Assembly (NCBI GenBank): GCA_028685185.1
Contig: JAQUEK010000001.1
Location: forward strand, 190,338 to 254,337
Source: Candidatus Altimarinota bacterium
GTDB lineage: Bacteria; Patescibacteriota; Gracilibacteria; BD1-5; UBA2023
DNA length: 64,000 bases
Direction of reading: 5' to 3'
Shown here: positions 30,084-40,201 of the stretch, in pieces
How positions within the stretch are numbered: position 1 is the first letter of the stretch
Layout of the letters: each line of letters opens with the position of its first letter
Made by a program: the position numbers and the translations under genes
The notes under the pieces: generated by a model
The model's database searches: none
Seen by the model: only the letters and a program-made list of their open reading frames with translations
Told to the model about the DNA's origin: nothing

Positions 30084-31805
30084 TTAAATAAGTCATTGCA
30101 GGGCTTCAGGTTTCATTCCTACAATCACAGCTCCGAAATGCTGGCCTTTCACATAGATAGGCATGGAGATATCATGGAGAATCTGACCTGTATCGCGCAG
30201 ATATGTCTGAACAAGAAATGTTTCGGTGTTTTTTGCCCTTTTTATTTCTTGTTCATTTCCGACGTACATCCTTCTGTTTCTGCTTTTCAGCAAATCAACG
30301 CTGTAATCTCCAGTCAATGCGCATGAATTTGCTTTATGATGGGTTCCGACGTAGCCGTTAATATCGACGGCAAGGGAAAAAACCGCACCATTCAAATGAG
30401 TGAGACCTTCATCGAACATATATTGAAGTTCCCTATCGAAAACCTCATTGTAAGAAACGGTGAACTTCTGGGGGTTTGTGTTAGGGATAAGTTTGTAGTT
30501 CCTATCCAATACATTGACCCCCTTGTTTGCGATCTCTTCCATCTTCTCTTGAATATTATCGCGGAATCTGGATATCTGATTGATGGTTTCTTCAATCTTA
30601 CCTTTTCCAGCCTTGATTCTCGATGCTCTCTCAAGCATGGTTTCCGTCAATCTCTTGAGCTCGTTATTGAAGCTGTTTGATCTTGTCAGATAATCGAGAG
30701 TACTTAGACTCAAGGAATGGACATCTGTTATCTGTCTGCTCACCTCCTCATTAGTTACTGTAATCTCTTCAGTCGCCGAAGCGATTTCAACAAGCTTTGA
30801 ACTGTTGCTTTCCGAAGCCTTGACCAACAAGGTGAAATGTTCGAATGTACTCTCGATCACACGTTTCGTAACCACGATGCTCTGATCGATCTCGGCGGTT
30901 TCCTGCTGAGTTGATCTTACGTTTTTAAGCATCTCATCGATATTCTTCGAAATTTCTTTTGTTGCGATACTTACTCTTCCAGCAAGCGCCCTTACTTCAT
31001 CTGCGACAACAGCGAACCCTCTTCCATGCTCTCCTGCACGCGCAGCCTCAATGGCTGCATTAAGTGCAAGAAGGTTGGTCTGGTCCGAGATATCCTCGAT
31101 CAACGAGACGATATCCCTGATTTTTTCCGAATTGGAATTGAGTCCGCTTACTGTCAGATTGAAATCGTTCAGTTTCCTGGTGATCAGATCGATGCTGCCG
31201 TTCACATTCTTCAGTTCTTCCATCGAAGTCACTGCTGTCATATGATTGCTTCTGATGGATTCTGAAATGTTCTGGGTGCTCTGGGAAATCTCAATGATAG
31301 CCTGACTTGATTCTCTGCTTGAACACTGGATTATCTCAGACAATCCACCTTGTTTCTTCGCATTTTCCAAAGACTCCGCAACCTGCTTTATGACATTTGC
31401 CGATTGAACGGAAATCCCCAACGTGAATATCTTATTCTCCTCCATCATCTTTCTCAGCTCTTCAGCGAAGTTGTTGTAGCTTTCAGAAAGATCCCTGATC
31501 TCGTCAAAGGTGACAAGCGGAATATTCAACGAGAGATCGTTTGAACTGAAAGTATCGGTAATCTTCTTCAGAGGCCTTATGACAAGGAACCTGAGGAAGA
31601 TGATAAGCCCGATGGCACTGATCACAGATGTGATATAAAGTGCGACCGGGAGCCAATTTAGATCTTTTAAGAATCCGACATGTGGAACAATTATGATGAT
31701 CGTTTCCAAAAAAAGCAGAAAGCAGATGTTACCAGTGAATTTCTTGGTTAGAGAATTAAAGAAATGCTTCTCGACGAATGAGTACAGATACTTGAATGTC
31801 TTCAT
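30084..31805 (-). CDS. Methyl-accepting chemotaxis protein, horizontally acquired from a standard-code donor
   Basis: A chemoreceptor: two N-terminal TM helices (about 20-40 and 50-75), a HAMP segment ([12 protein letters not shown]), a signalling hairpin with [20 protein letters not shown] and [16 protein letters not shown], and a C-terminal sensor-like domain ([35 protein letters not shown]). All glycines are GGN; not one TGA occurs inside the 570 codons, unlike its neighbours. The original stop is TGA (30093-30095). In a UGA = Gly host, reading adds Gly-Leu-Ile to the TAA at 30084-30086. It has a strong AGGAG Shine-Dalgarno sequence. No che genes are in the window. Confidence 0.95.
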
Positions 31806-31995
31806 GGTAATCTCCTTTGATTGTGTTCGTTAAATTCACGATAAAATATGCCTATATGAATGAAAAAATCAATATGATTTACATTTTAAAGAACTTCTCC
31901 TTTTTTGCTTTTTATATTTGTTATTTTGAATAATATATAAAATGTATATTTAGTCAATAGATATATTGTTCCAGGATTATTATCTGTGACTTTAT

Positions 31996-32024
31996 AAAAA
32001 AGCCAGATCTGATCTGGCTTTTTT
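31996..32024. terminator. Symmetric terminator hairpin
   Basis: A6-GCCAGATC, T, GATCTGGC-T6: a 14-bp stem with A and T tails, so functional on either strand. The GCCAGATC-N-GATCTGGC core recurs at 34667-34683. Confidence 0.85.
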
Positions 32025-32025
32025 C

Positions 32026-32220
32026 ATTTATTATATTATGTTCTTAATGCTCTACTTGATTTTTTACTTCTTTTTGAGTACGAAGAGGAAATCGAATAGA
32101 GGGAAGAATTTGCGGAACAAATTCAGAAAGACAGTAACGCCTGTCTTTCGATCCCGACCCATCTCTGGCAGCAAAAGATAGCGAACGAGGAAGAACAATT
32201 CTATCTCCGGGCACCAAATA
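32026..32220 (+). other. Gene-poor remnant with hairpin and tRNA-Leu 3'-end copy
   Basis: The 612-nt interval 31806-32417 has no convincing gene. This part is less AT-rich than its surroundings and contains no TGA-bearing ORF. A GAAAGACAG/CTGTCTTTC hairpin lies at 32126-32149. Positions 32198-32218 match the 3' end of tRNA-Leu(CAA) (26729-26749) at 19 of 21 positions, 15 of them continuous through CCAAA, with vague similarity back to 32181. A 47-codon plus-strand ORF (32038-32181) is probably spurious. It looks like an att-site or tRNA-pseudogene scar. Confidence 0.6.
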
Positions 32221-32241
32221 AATACAATTCCTTACTAAAGC

Positions 32242-32277
32242 AGAAAGATATCCTTTTAAAGAATATCTTTCTTTTTA
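32242..32277 (+). terminator. Terminator downstream of the tRNA-like fragment
   Basis: AGAAAGATAT (32242-32251) pairs with ATATCTTTCT (32263-32272), followed by T5. Its placement after the CCA-like end is like that after a real tRNA gene. Confidence 0.7.
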
Positions 32278-32417
32278 TGGGCAGTTTTATTATAGCCAAA
32301 TAGTGTCTATTTTACCAAATAAATCTTAGTTCTAACTATTTTTTAAATTAAAGTTTTACTAATTTGCATAAATAATATTACCGAATATACTCAAAATCAT
32401 TAAATCATTATTATTAG

Positions 32418-32993
32418 ATGATGAAATTATATATTATAAGACATTGAAAAACCACTCAATGAGAAAATGATATCATACTAGGGAGTTTACCTTGAACTCT
32501 TTCTGAAAAATGAATACAGGAAGCTCATAAAATCGGAAAATACTTATCATCTGAAAAATATGATATATCGAAAATAATAACAAGTGGCCTTGATAGGACG
32601 ATTCAAACCTGAAAAATTATTTCTGAATATATCAAAGTTCCAACTTCACAAAATTTTATAATCAATGAAAGGGATTCTTGAATTGCAGAATGAAAAAAAG
32701 AATCAGAGATCAACTGGGATTTATATGAAAAAAAATCTTTGCCCTATAGAAAACATTTAAATTGAGAAAGTTTCATTGATGTGAAAAAAAGAGCAAGAAA
32801 TTTTCTCAATTATATTAATACAAATCAAGGAAATATATGAATTTTAATAATATCGCATAGTGTTTTTATTCTTATGCTAATATCTTTAATAAAAAAAATA
32901 TCAATAAAGAAAGCCTTACAGATAGACATAAAAAATAAAATAATTTATTTTGATGTGAATACTAAAGAATTAAAATTACTAGATATCAATTAA
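32418..32993 (+). CDS. Histidine phosphatase superfamily protein
   Basis: A 191-residue protein starting MMKLYIIRHGKTTQGEND, the RHG catalytic motif of the phosphoglycerate-mutase/phosphatase superfamily. ITSGLDRTIQTGKIISEYI (second Arg) and LIISHSVFILML (second His) follow. The substrate is unknown; relatives include GpmB, CobC and SixA types. It starts at one of two tandem ATGs. Its stop overlaps, by 4 nt, the end of the convergent radical SAM gene. Confidence 0.88.
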
Positions 32994-34249
32994 TTATTTC
33001 AAGCAATAAATAGGATTTTATCTGCTATAATTTTTCTTACCATATCACATCTTTCAGGATTAATTGATCATAACCATTTTTCATTATTTGCATACATGCA
33101 TCCTCCACGACAATGCCATTTTGCAAAACAATCAGAACATTCTTTCAATGATAAAATACTGATTGCTTTAAATTTTGTAATTCTTTCATTATCAAGAATA
33201 AGTCATTTTGAGTCAATTTTACCTATATCAAAATTTGAATTTTGGTTATTTTTACCATTAAAAGTCAATGTGCAAGCAGATATTTCTCAACTTGGAGAAA
33301 CGGAAAAATTTGGGACTGATACTCAACATGGATATAATGAAATAGAATGTATATCTGTACCGGTAAAAGCAATATCAACATCTAATTTTCTATATTTTTT
33401 CCAAAGTTCAATATAGGTTGTACGAAGTTCTTCATAGTCTATATTAATTCAATTAACTGCCTTTCATACATTATCTTTTAAGGTTAAAAAAATATCTTCT
33501 ATTCCATAGGTTTCATATAATTGATCTATAATTTCTTGAAGATTATTCTGATTATCTTCGGAAACCACAGTTGCTATATTAACTTTGGATCATCCCTTAA
33601 CTAATAATCATATATTTTTCCATATTTTTTGTCATATTTTATTATCTTTTCTATATCTTGGATTACTTTCTAAAAAGCCATCCCAAGAAACTTGGATTCA
33701 ATTAAATAAATCCACAATTTTTTGTGTATCATTTTCTGGAAATAATCAATTAGTCAATAATTTTGTTATAAGTTTAATATTTGTTCATTCTAATTTTTCT
33801 TCGGCTTCTATAATTAATTCTTCTATCTGTTCTAATTTTAAAGTCGGTTCTCATCATGAAAAGGTGAGTTCCAACTCTGTCATTCAATGTTCTTTTGCAT
33901 AATTAACAAATTGGTCTATCGATTTTAGAGCCATAGTATAATCCATATCGATTCATTTTCACTCTTCAGTATTTACACTGCAATACTCACAGTTCAAACT
34001 GCATTTAGAAGTAATATTCATTCTTAACTTTAATTTTTTTCTCTCATCGGAAAAACTTTTTTGTCTTATAAAATCTGGAACTTCATCTATGTTTGTAGCA
34101 TCTGTTAACCATCTATCATCAACTTCACTATTTCAATCATGAATACTAAAAAAACGAGTAAGGGGAGCATATGATATTTTCCTATTTTCATGTGAAAAAG
34201 AATATACCTCTTTTGAAAGTAATTGCTGATTAATCATTATATTTAACAT
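32990..34249 (-). CDS. Radical SAM/SPASM peptide maturase
   Basis: A 419-residue radical SAM enzyme. The SAM-binding cluster motif is CSLNCEYC (CxxxCxxC). The C-terminal SPASM region has ISLYPCGVSVPN, SPSGEISACTLTF, then ECSDCFAKGHCRGGC and ERCD, providing ligands for auxiliary iron-sulfur clusters. An N-terminal extension of about 80 residues could bind a leader peptide. Such enzymes install thioether, C-C or epimeric modifications in RiPPs. A 34-residue peptide gene with strong expression signals lies immediately upstream. The start could be 34249 or 34237; neither has a clear Shine-Dalgarno sequence. Confidence 0.88.
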
Positions 34250-34254
34250 TACTA

Positions 34255-34290
34255 TTAAAACTGAGGGGCACCATTGCTGGAGCCCCTCAT
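34255..34290 (-). terminator. Leaky terminator between RiPP precursor and maturase
   Basis: TGAGGGGC pairs with GCCCCTCA (34262-34269 with 34282-34289) and is followed on the minus strand by TTTTAAT. Its position between precursor and enzyme genes fits partial termination giving excess precursor, common in RiPP operons. Confidence 0.75.
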
Positions 34291-34306
34291 TTTTTCAGAA
34301 ACTGCA

Positions 34307-34411
34307 CTACTTGGTTTTGAGTGGACGAGCACTGATCTTGCGGGTATTTCCGCAGCTTGAGAATGCCGAAGCATTCTGACCATCATCTATCTTACCTTGT
34401 TTCGTTAACAT
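34307..34411 (-). CDS. Putative RiPP precursor peptide, 34 aa
   Basis: MLTKQGKIDDGQNASAFSSC followed by GNTRKISARPLKTK. It has one Cys at residue 20 in an Ala/Ser/Asn-rich core and a basic tail. It is preceded by a strong AGGAGG-type ribosome site 8 nt from the ATG, an unusually good signal for this window, and by a near-consensus promoter. It is separated from the radical SAM/SPASM gene only by a hairpin. The three Gly codons are GGT/GGT/GGA. The sequence matches no RiPP class I know (not SCIFF, PqqA, mycofactocin or streptide). The product and modification are unknown. Confidence 0.7.
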   Translation of the reverse strand: MLTKQGKIDDGQNASAFSSCGNTRKISARPLKTK

Positions 34412-34452
34412 ATTTCCTTCCTCCTTTCCTGGATTTGTCTAAAAAGACAAAA

Positions 34453-34482
34453 ATACTATATATAAAAAAATATATGTGTCAA
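34453..34482 (-). promoter_or_regulatory. Promoter of the RiPP-like operon
   Basis: On the minus strand TTGACA (34477-34482), 18-nt spacer, TAGTAT (34453-34458), 41 nt before the precursor ATG. A short TTGTCT/AGACAA hairpin follows in the 5' leader (34434-34450). Confidence 0.7.
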
Positions 34483-34649
34483 AACAATTACTTAAATTTG
34501 AATTAATTATAGTTGTTTCAAATTCAGGAATACAAAATTTCCTGAAATCTTAGAAATAGTAGAGAGTTGGGTGGGTTAAAAAATTAGACCTTGACAAAGA
34601 GTGCCTGAAATAATTTAGCATGAAGAAGATGTTGTGAAAAGTAATCTAA

Positions 34650-34700
34650 GAAGAATATTAAAATAAGCCAGATCAGATCTGGCTTATTTTAATATTCTTC
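34650..34700. repeat. 25-bp perfect inverted repeat (terminator-like)
   Basis: Arms 34650-34674 and 34676-34700 around a single A. It contains the same GCCAGATC-N-GATCTGGC core as the terminator at 31996-32024. It ends 5 nt beyond the stop of the minus-strand gene 34705-36441 and probably terminates it. Confidence 0.8.
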
Positions 34701-34704
34701 TATA

Positions 34705-36441
34705 TTATCCTATTGATTTTTTGCTTCTCTTTTCATTCACAGCAACTGCGACCTCATTTTTAGGATCAGCAACCTGTGATGCTGTCAATGTATTTATTCA
34801 GAATCTTCAATCCTTGATTATGGCAATTCATTCATATTCAGCATTAAGGTTTTTCTGAAGATTGATTATATTTGATTTTATAGGCTCTTCCACAGCATTT
34901 TTCAATAATTTTGCCGTTTCCTTATTTGCAGCATCATCAGATTTACTCAAATTAGAATATGCTGTATCGATTGCCCTTTTGTTATCTGGAATTTTCATGA
35001 AATTAACGCTATATCTATCAGCTCATTTTACTTTTTCTCATAATTTCAATGTTTCTGCTGGTGCAGATTCAGGCTTTCTCTTAGCTGCTTCTATTTGCGC
35101 TAATCTGGCTTTTTCTGCTTTTTCTTGCTCAGCTTTTGCTAATCTGGCTTTTTCTGCTTTCTCATCAGATAACTTCTTATTTGCAAGAACTTCAGCTTTT
35201 TCTGAACTTCCCATAAGTTCTACCAATCTGATCTGATCAGTTGTCATTTCTTTAGAAACGGTAGTTTCTTCCCTTCATGTTTCATGATTGAATTTAGTGA
35301 TAGCTTTTCAATCTTTTCTTTCAAGATCTGCATTATCAGCAGAAGTGAAAATTCCTTCATGCCATTTCAAAGGACTAACCTTCTTTCAGTCAAGTTTAAC
35401 CTTGAATTTTTCATCCTTTTTAAGCAATTCATCAAATCATTTCACATCATAACCGTTATTCTTAAGCAATTGGATATCCTTAGCTGATGTTATCGTGAAT
35501 TCCTTAAGCATAACTGGAAGCGCTTTTGTAACCTCGGATTTCAATATCCTAAGATATTCTTTTCTTTCGGCACTTACAGGATTTTGTTCATTATCCAATA
35601 TATCTTGGAATTTGAGCAATTGATCTTTTGTAATATTTCATTCCTTGAAGATTTCAGTCAATTCTGATTCCTTCATTGTTTCGATCTTTTCAGATTTGGC
35701 TCATTGAATATCATTAATAGAGGCAGTTTGTTTTATTTCATTCACTTTTGCGTTCAGTTCCTTAACGAATGCTTCTCATTTTGTTATGCATGAAGCTAAA
35801 TATTCATCATATTTCTTGGTATTTGATTCTGTTTCATTTCAATCGCTATCTTTGTTTTTTACTGTTTTATCTCATTTGAATTCTCACATAAGAAGAGTCA
35901 TCACTCAATCAGGTATAATCTTAGTATCAACTATCCATCCGTCTTTTATGTCAATAGAGAATTGATCTCAAGCTCAAACATTCTTATCGAATTCGAACAC
36001 ATCCTTTCATTTAAGGTTTGCAACTACATCCTTAAATTCATTTCATCTGATTCTTGATACTATGCTATTCAGAAGATTGTCTTTTAATGCAGGATTAACA
36101 CTTATTGCAGTATTAAGACCGTCTTTCTTGTCGCTTGTTTCAACTTTAAGGGCAGCTTTTGCAATGTCATAATTTTTCTTGATTTCAGCGGCTTCATTAT
36201 CATCAACCTTTGCATCATTTGCCAAAGCAACATCAAACATAAGGCTTGTAATTTCTCATAAGAGTTTTGTCTGATCAGCAGATGATGTGGAGCTTTTTAT
36301 CTTGTCGATCTTAGCTTGTAATTCCTTTTTTTGAATTTCTGTCGCATCCTTCGGTAAAAGATCTCATAAATTAATCTTCGCTCCGTTAATGTTAAATGAA
36401 TTTTCAACTCAATTAGCTTGAGCTGGTGCTGATTCTGCCAT
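34705..36441 (-). CDS. Uncharacterised 578-aa protein with Ala/Lys/Glu coiled segment
   Basis: A cytosolic-looking protein with no signal peptide (MAESAPAQANGVENSFNING start). It is mixed globular/helical, with EKAEKARLAKAEQEKAEKAR as a tandem near-repeat (about residues 425-450) inside a charged coil. The final segment reads KNEVAVAVNEKRSKKSIG. Large orphan proteins with similar composition are common in CPR and may be structural. No catalytic motif or known family recognised. It is flanked by strong hairpins on both sides. Confidence 0.75.
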
Positions 36442-36561
36442 ATACATAAAATTAGAGATTAAATTTGTTTTTGTTTGTCTTATATTTTTGACTTAACTAT
36501 ATTAAGGTATCATATCTTTAAAATTATGTCAAAAAATCAATGAATAATAATTTGCAATTTG

Positions 36562-36600
36562 ATATGAAAAAACTCTGGATTATCCAGAGTTTTTTCATAT
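36562..36600. terminator. Symmetric terminator downstream of SH3 protein gene
   Basis: ATATGAAAAAACTCTGGA (36562-36579) pairs with TCCAGAGTTTTTTCATAT (36583-36600), an 18-bp stem containing A6 and T6 tracts, on the 3' side of the minus-strand gene ending at 36613. Confidence 0.88.
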
Positions 36601-36612
36601 ATATTTCAATTA

Positions 36613-37425
36613 TTATTTTCAGATATTGTTCAATATTGTTTCAACAACATCCTCTTCAGCTCAAGTATCATCTGAAGATTCATCGCTTACATCTTCTTCA
36701 CTTGATGATTCTTCCTCACTAGAAGTGTCTTCTTCAGACATATCTTCTTCGTCAGATGATGTATCCTCATCTATAGACTCTTCTGAAGAATTTTCATCGA
36801 TAGCTGAAGGATCTTCAGGCGCACTGTTCAATTCGAACGGCAATTCTACGCTATTTGAATTATCTGAACTAACAGGATTTTCTACAACAGCCACTTCATA
36901 TCAGCTTACGACTTCCAAAAGCCTTTTTGCTACATATCAGGTCCTACCGACGTATCTTCCATCGATCTGAGCCTCAGCAACTCTTACCTGTACCCATTTA
37001 TCAAGATATAGCTTATCGCTTGTGACATCCAATACATCTCATTTCTTAAGTACTGCAACTTTGCTTACCATGTTAAATCATCTCAAGAATGCCATTCATG
37101 ATTTTATCGTATATCTTGAACCGTCAACCTTAGGATAATGAGGCATTTCCTCAGTTATATATTTACCGTTCAGATATCATTGCTCTCAGTTTTCAAGGAT
37201 AACCTTTTTCCATCAGTTCGCCAATGTTTCAAGGACTGTAACCTTATATCATTTATCTACGGTTGCAATGATCTTAGCAGTATGTACTCATGCTGATCTG
37301 ATGTTCAGATGCACAACCTTTACATATGAATAATCATCAGCCAAAGTTGTAGTTGAAGCAATGCTTCAGATTAACATTCCACCTAAAACTATCTTGGTCA
37401 GGATTTTTTTTGTTGTTGTTTTCAT
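36613..37425 (-). CDS. Secreted SH3b-domain protein with acidic Ser/Glu/Asp tail
   Basis: A 270-residue protein. It has a signal peptide (MKTTTKKILTKIVLGGMLIW, cleavage near ALA/TLA about residue 29), then two bacterial SH3-like units: VHLNIRSAGVHTAKIIATVD, typical of SH3b 'LNVRSGPS' starts, and a second around AFLRGFNMVSKVAVLKKGD. A Pro-poor acidic tail is built of D/E/S (residues about 200-260). SH3b domains bind peptidoglycan, so it is probably a wall-associated exported protein, with the acidic tail exposed. Confidence 0.75.
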
Positions 37426-37602
37426 AATAAAATGATTATTGTTAAGATATTTTACCTATCCATACCATTCAACCATAAAAAATTTTTTTTGTCAAAAAAT
37501 ATGCAGATATTTTCAGGTATCGTTTCAAATGATATGATAACCCTGAAATTTGACAGAAAAGTTCCAAAGTGCTAATATGAAGAAAATTTAAAAAAACATA
37601 GT

Positions 37603-38277
37603 ATGAAAGAAACATTGCCTGAATATATATTAGACTGATCTGAAAATCAGTATAAGTCAATCAAGGGATTGATAAATTCTTATTCAATGGCACGTAGTGA
37701 TATAAACTCCGTTATTGGAAATGTCGACAAAAATGTTTGGAATGAAGAAAGTGAAGAAGATAAATTAAAATATTCAATTGCAACTAATCATGCCGAAGAG
37801 ATAAAAAAAGAGCTTACAAATCTATTATGTAATATAAATCCAGTTATATTAAAATTATTAAGAGAGATATTTAAAAAGGAAAATGATACAAAAAATGGTA
37901 GAAATATCTTTTGGCCTGAAATCGAAAAGATATTCAGTGCGGCATATATCTGAAACACAGCATGAATCCATAAGGAGAAATCCTTAGTATTGGTTGATAG
38001 ATGAACATCTGAAATAGAAAACAATGAAAAAAAACCTGAAAGGGCAGATTTATTGAATAATCTCTTATTGAGTTTGGATCTTATGATATTGGAGCTGAAA
38101 GATAGATGATCTGAAATACCAGAATTGGAAGAATTTATGATTGAGATATTGAAAAGCTGAAACATCGATTATGAATTCTGAGACAAGATTAACTTGTATT
38201 CTTTTGCACAATCCATAGATCTACCTCATATAATCGATCTAATAGACGAATTCAAACGAAATCTGAAACAAAATTAA
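37603..38277 (+). CDS. Uncharacterised helical protein, 224 aa
   Basis: Predicted mostly alpha-helical (INSYSMARSDINSVIGNVDK; AEEIKKELTNLLCNINPVIL; LLLSLDLMILELKDRGSEIP). It contains FWPEIEKIFSAAYIGNTAGI in the middle. No signal peptide, TM or recognisable motif. It converges with sodB, overlapping its stop by 4 nt. Under the standard code it would be cut at several TGA codons. Function unknown. Confidence 0.7.
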
Positions 38278-38864
38278 CCCATTCTCTCTTCGACCTTTCT
38301 CCAGTTTACGATTTTCCAGAAATTCTCCATATACTCTCATCTTCTATTCCTATAATCTATATAATAAGCATGTTCCCAGACATCACATGTCAGAAGCGGA
38401 ACATATTTCTTTTCCTTCATTATAACTGGATTAACAGCATTTGAGGTGTTCAATATTTCGAGAGATCAGTTATCATTCATAACAAGCCACGTCCAACCTG
38501 ATCAGAAATTTGATAATGCCATCTTATTGAATTCTGCTTTGAATTGATCATAACCTCACCATTTGTCATGGATAAGATTTAAGATTTTCAAGTTCGGTAC
38601 CTGATTCATCAATGGAGACAGATTTTCAAAATAGAAATTATGGTTCCATATCTGTGCGCTGTTATTGAAGACTGGACCTGATTGGGATTTCATGATTATA
38701 TCTTCGAGTGCCATATCAGCATATTCAGTTCCTTCAATGAGTTTATTAAGATTATCAACATAAGTCCTATGATGCTTACTATAATGATATTCCATTGTCT
38801 CTTCTGAGATATATGGCTTTAAGCCATTGAAATCATAATTCAGCTTGATTAATTCGAATTTCAT
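38274..38864 (-). CDS. Superoxide dismutase (Fe/Mn type)
   Basis: A 196-residue metalloenzyme. [20 protein letters not shown] (first His ligands in H-x-x-K-H-H), [13 protein letters not shown] (second His), [14 protein letters not shown] and [20 protein letters not shown] (the D and H ligands in DVWEHAYY) give a complete Fe/Mn SOD. It protects against superoxide in the cytoplasm, suggesting exposure to oxygen in an otherwise anaerobe-like gene set. Monocistronic. Confidence 0.96.
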
Positions 38865-38982
38865 AATGCATTTAAGTTTAATTTAAAAAGTCGGTGATAT
38901 TATACTTCTTTGGAAATCAAAATCAAATTTGATAAAATTTTGTTTTTGCATATATTTTAGCCATTAAATTTAAATATCGGTT

Positions 38983-39612
38983 ATGAGAATCAGATCTTTG
39001 CTTGCACTTTTTGTTTGAACCTTTTTCTTGGTTTCCTGCCAGAACACAAATGAATACCTTTATCAGAAAGATAATGCACCGATAACATCAAAAAACATTG
39101 ATAGCCCTGTTTTCTGAGATCCTAATGCCAAAATACAAATGATGATATTTTCAGATTTTCAGTGTCCTGCTTGCATATATTTCGAAAAGAACATATGAAA
39201 TAAGATATTGACAGACTATGCAATGACAAACAAGATATGACTTACATATAAGAATTTCCCTCTTCCGTTCCACAAAAATGCCATGGACGACGCAAATGCT
39301 TCAATGTGCGCTTTATCAGAATGAAAATATAAGGTTTTTGCGGAAAAGATGTATGCTCTGGAAGATGCTAAAAAATGAGAAAGAGTCACAAAGATTGAAA
39401 GACAAAACATTGCAAAGGAAACCGGTCTTAATATGGATAATTTCAATAAGTGCATGGATGAATGATTCTATATAAGCAAAATCAAGGAAGATATGGACAT
39501 ATGAGATAAACTATGATTAGAATGAACCCCATCTGTCTATGTGAATTGAAAAAATCTCGATTTCAGGAATCCTGATGAATTCTTTAAAATTTTAGATCAA
39601 TTAATCAAATAA
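38983..39612 (+). CDS. DsbA-like thioredoxin-fold lipoprotein (thiol oxidase)
   Basis: A 209-residue protein with a lipoprotein signal (LVGTFFLVSC, acylated Cys about residue 19) and a DSBA/thioredoxin domain with redox motif FQCPAC (C-P-A-C), a central helix with CALSEGKYKVFAEK and the cis-Pro loop LEGTPSVYVNGKN. It would introduce disulfides into exported proteins. It is 2 nt upstream of a VKOR-like gene, its likely re-oxidant. Confidence 0.9.
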
Positions 39613-39614
39613 CC

Positions 39615-40055
39615 ATGAAAAAACTAATAACGATTTGTGCGCTCTCAATCCTAGCATTCATAAATGCAACATACCTGACCGTTCAGAACTATAAGATCGA
39701 GCAGGCAGAAAACATATGACAGATCAGCTCATTCTGTGACCTTAATAATACATTCTCATGTACCAATGTATTATCAAGCCCATATTCAAAGATATTCTGA
39801 ATGCCTTTCACTGCAGTTGCGATGGTGGTATATCCAGTCATATTCCTTATCGCATTCCTATGAATCTGATGAATCATAAAAAAGCCTTTCATTATACTTG
39901 CATTGATGTGAATCTGATGAATCCTCTTCAATTCATATTTCATATATCAAGAATACGCAAACATATGAGCATATTGTCCTCTTTGTCTACTATGCAGCTG
40001 AATGATAATCACGATCTTCATATTGTCCTGCATTTGATTTAAAAAACAACAGTAA
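39615..40055 (+). CDS. VKOR-family disulfide reoxidase
   Basis: A 146-residue integral membrane protein with about four TM helices. SSFCDLNNTFSCTNVLSSPY carries the outer Cys pair, with the conserved Ser/Thr after it. AYCPLCLLCSG contains the quinone-proximal CxxC. FGMPFTAVAMVVYPVIFLI is the second TM. VKOR homologues transfer electrons from DsbA-like partners to quinone. Translational coupling to the DsbA-like lipoprotein (2-nt gap) gives a complete disulfide-formation system. Confidence 0.92.
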
Positions 40056-40201
40056 TACATATTTCTGGCATCTCATTTCGATGATTGATGTTTCAGCTAA
40101 ACACCTCTTACAATTAGATTTTTTTTTGACTAATTAACTTTTCTTCATATAATGCCGCTTGATTAATTAGCTATACCTATTTATTGTATTACCTAAATTT
40201 T

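Noticed and set aside
30093-30095. TGA at the end of the chemoreceptor gene as the real stop in this cell
   Set aside because: All evidence says UGA is Gly here, and a TAA follows three codons later; the host protein most likely ends at 30084.
32038-32181. 47-codon plus-strand ORF in the remnant region
   Set aside because: No ribosome site, no recognisable homology and it overlaps a hairpin; probably chance.
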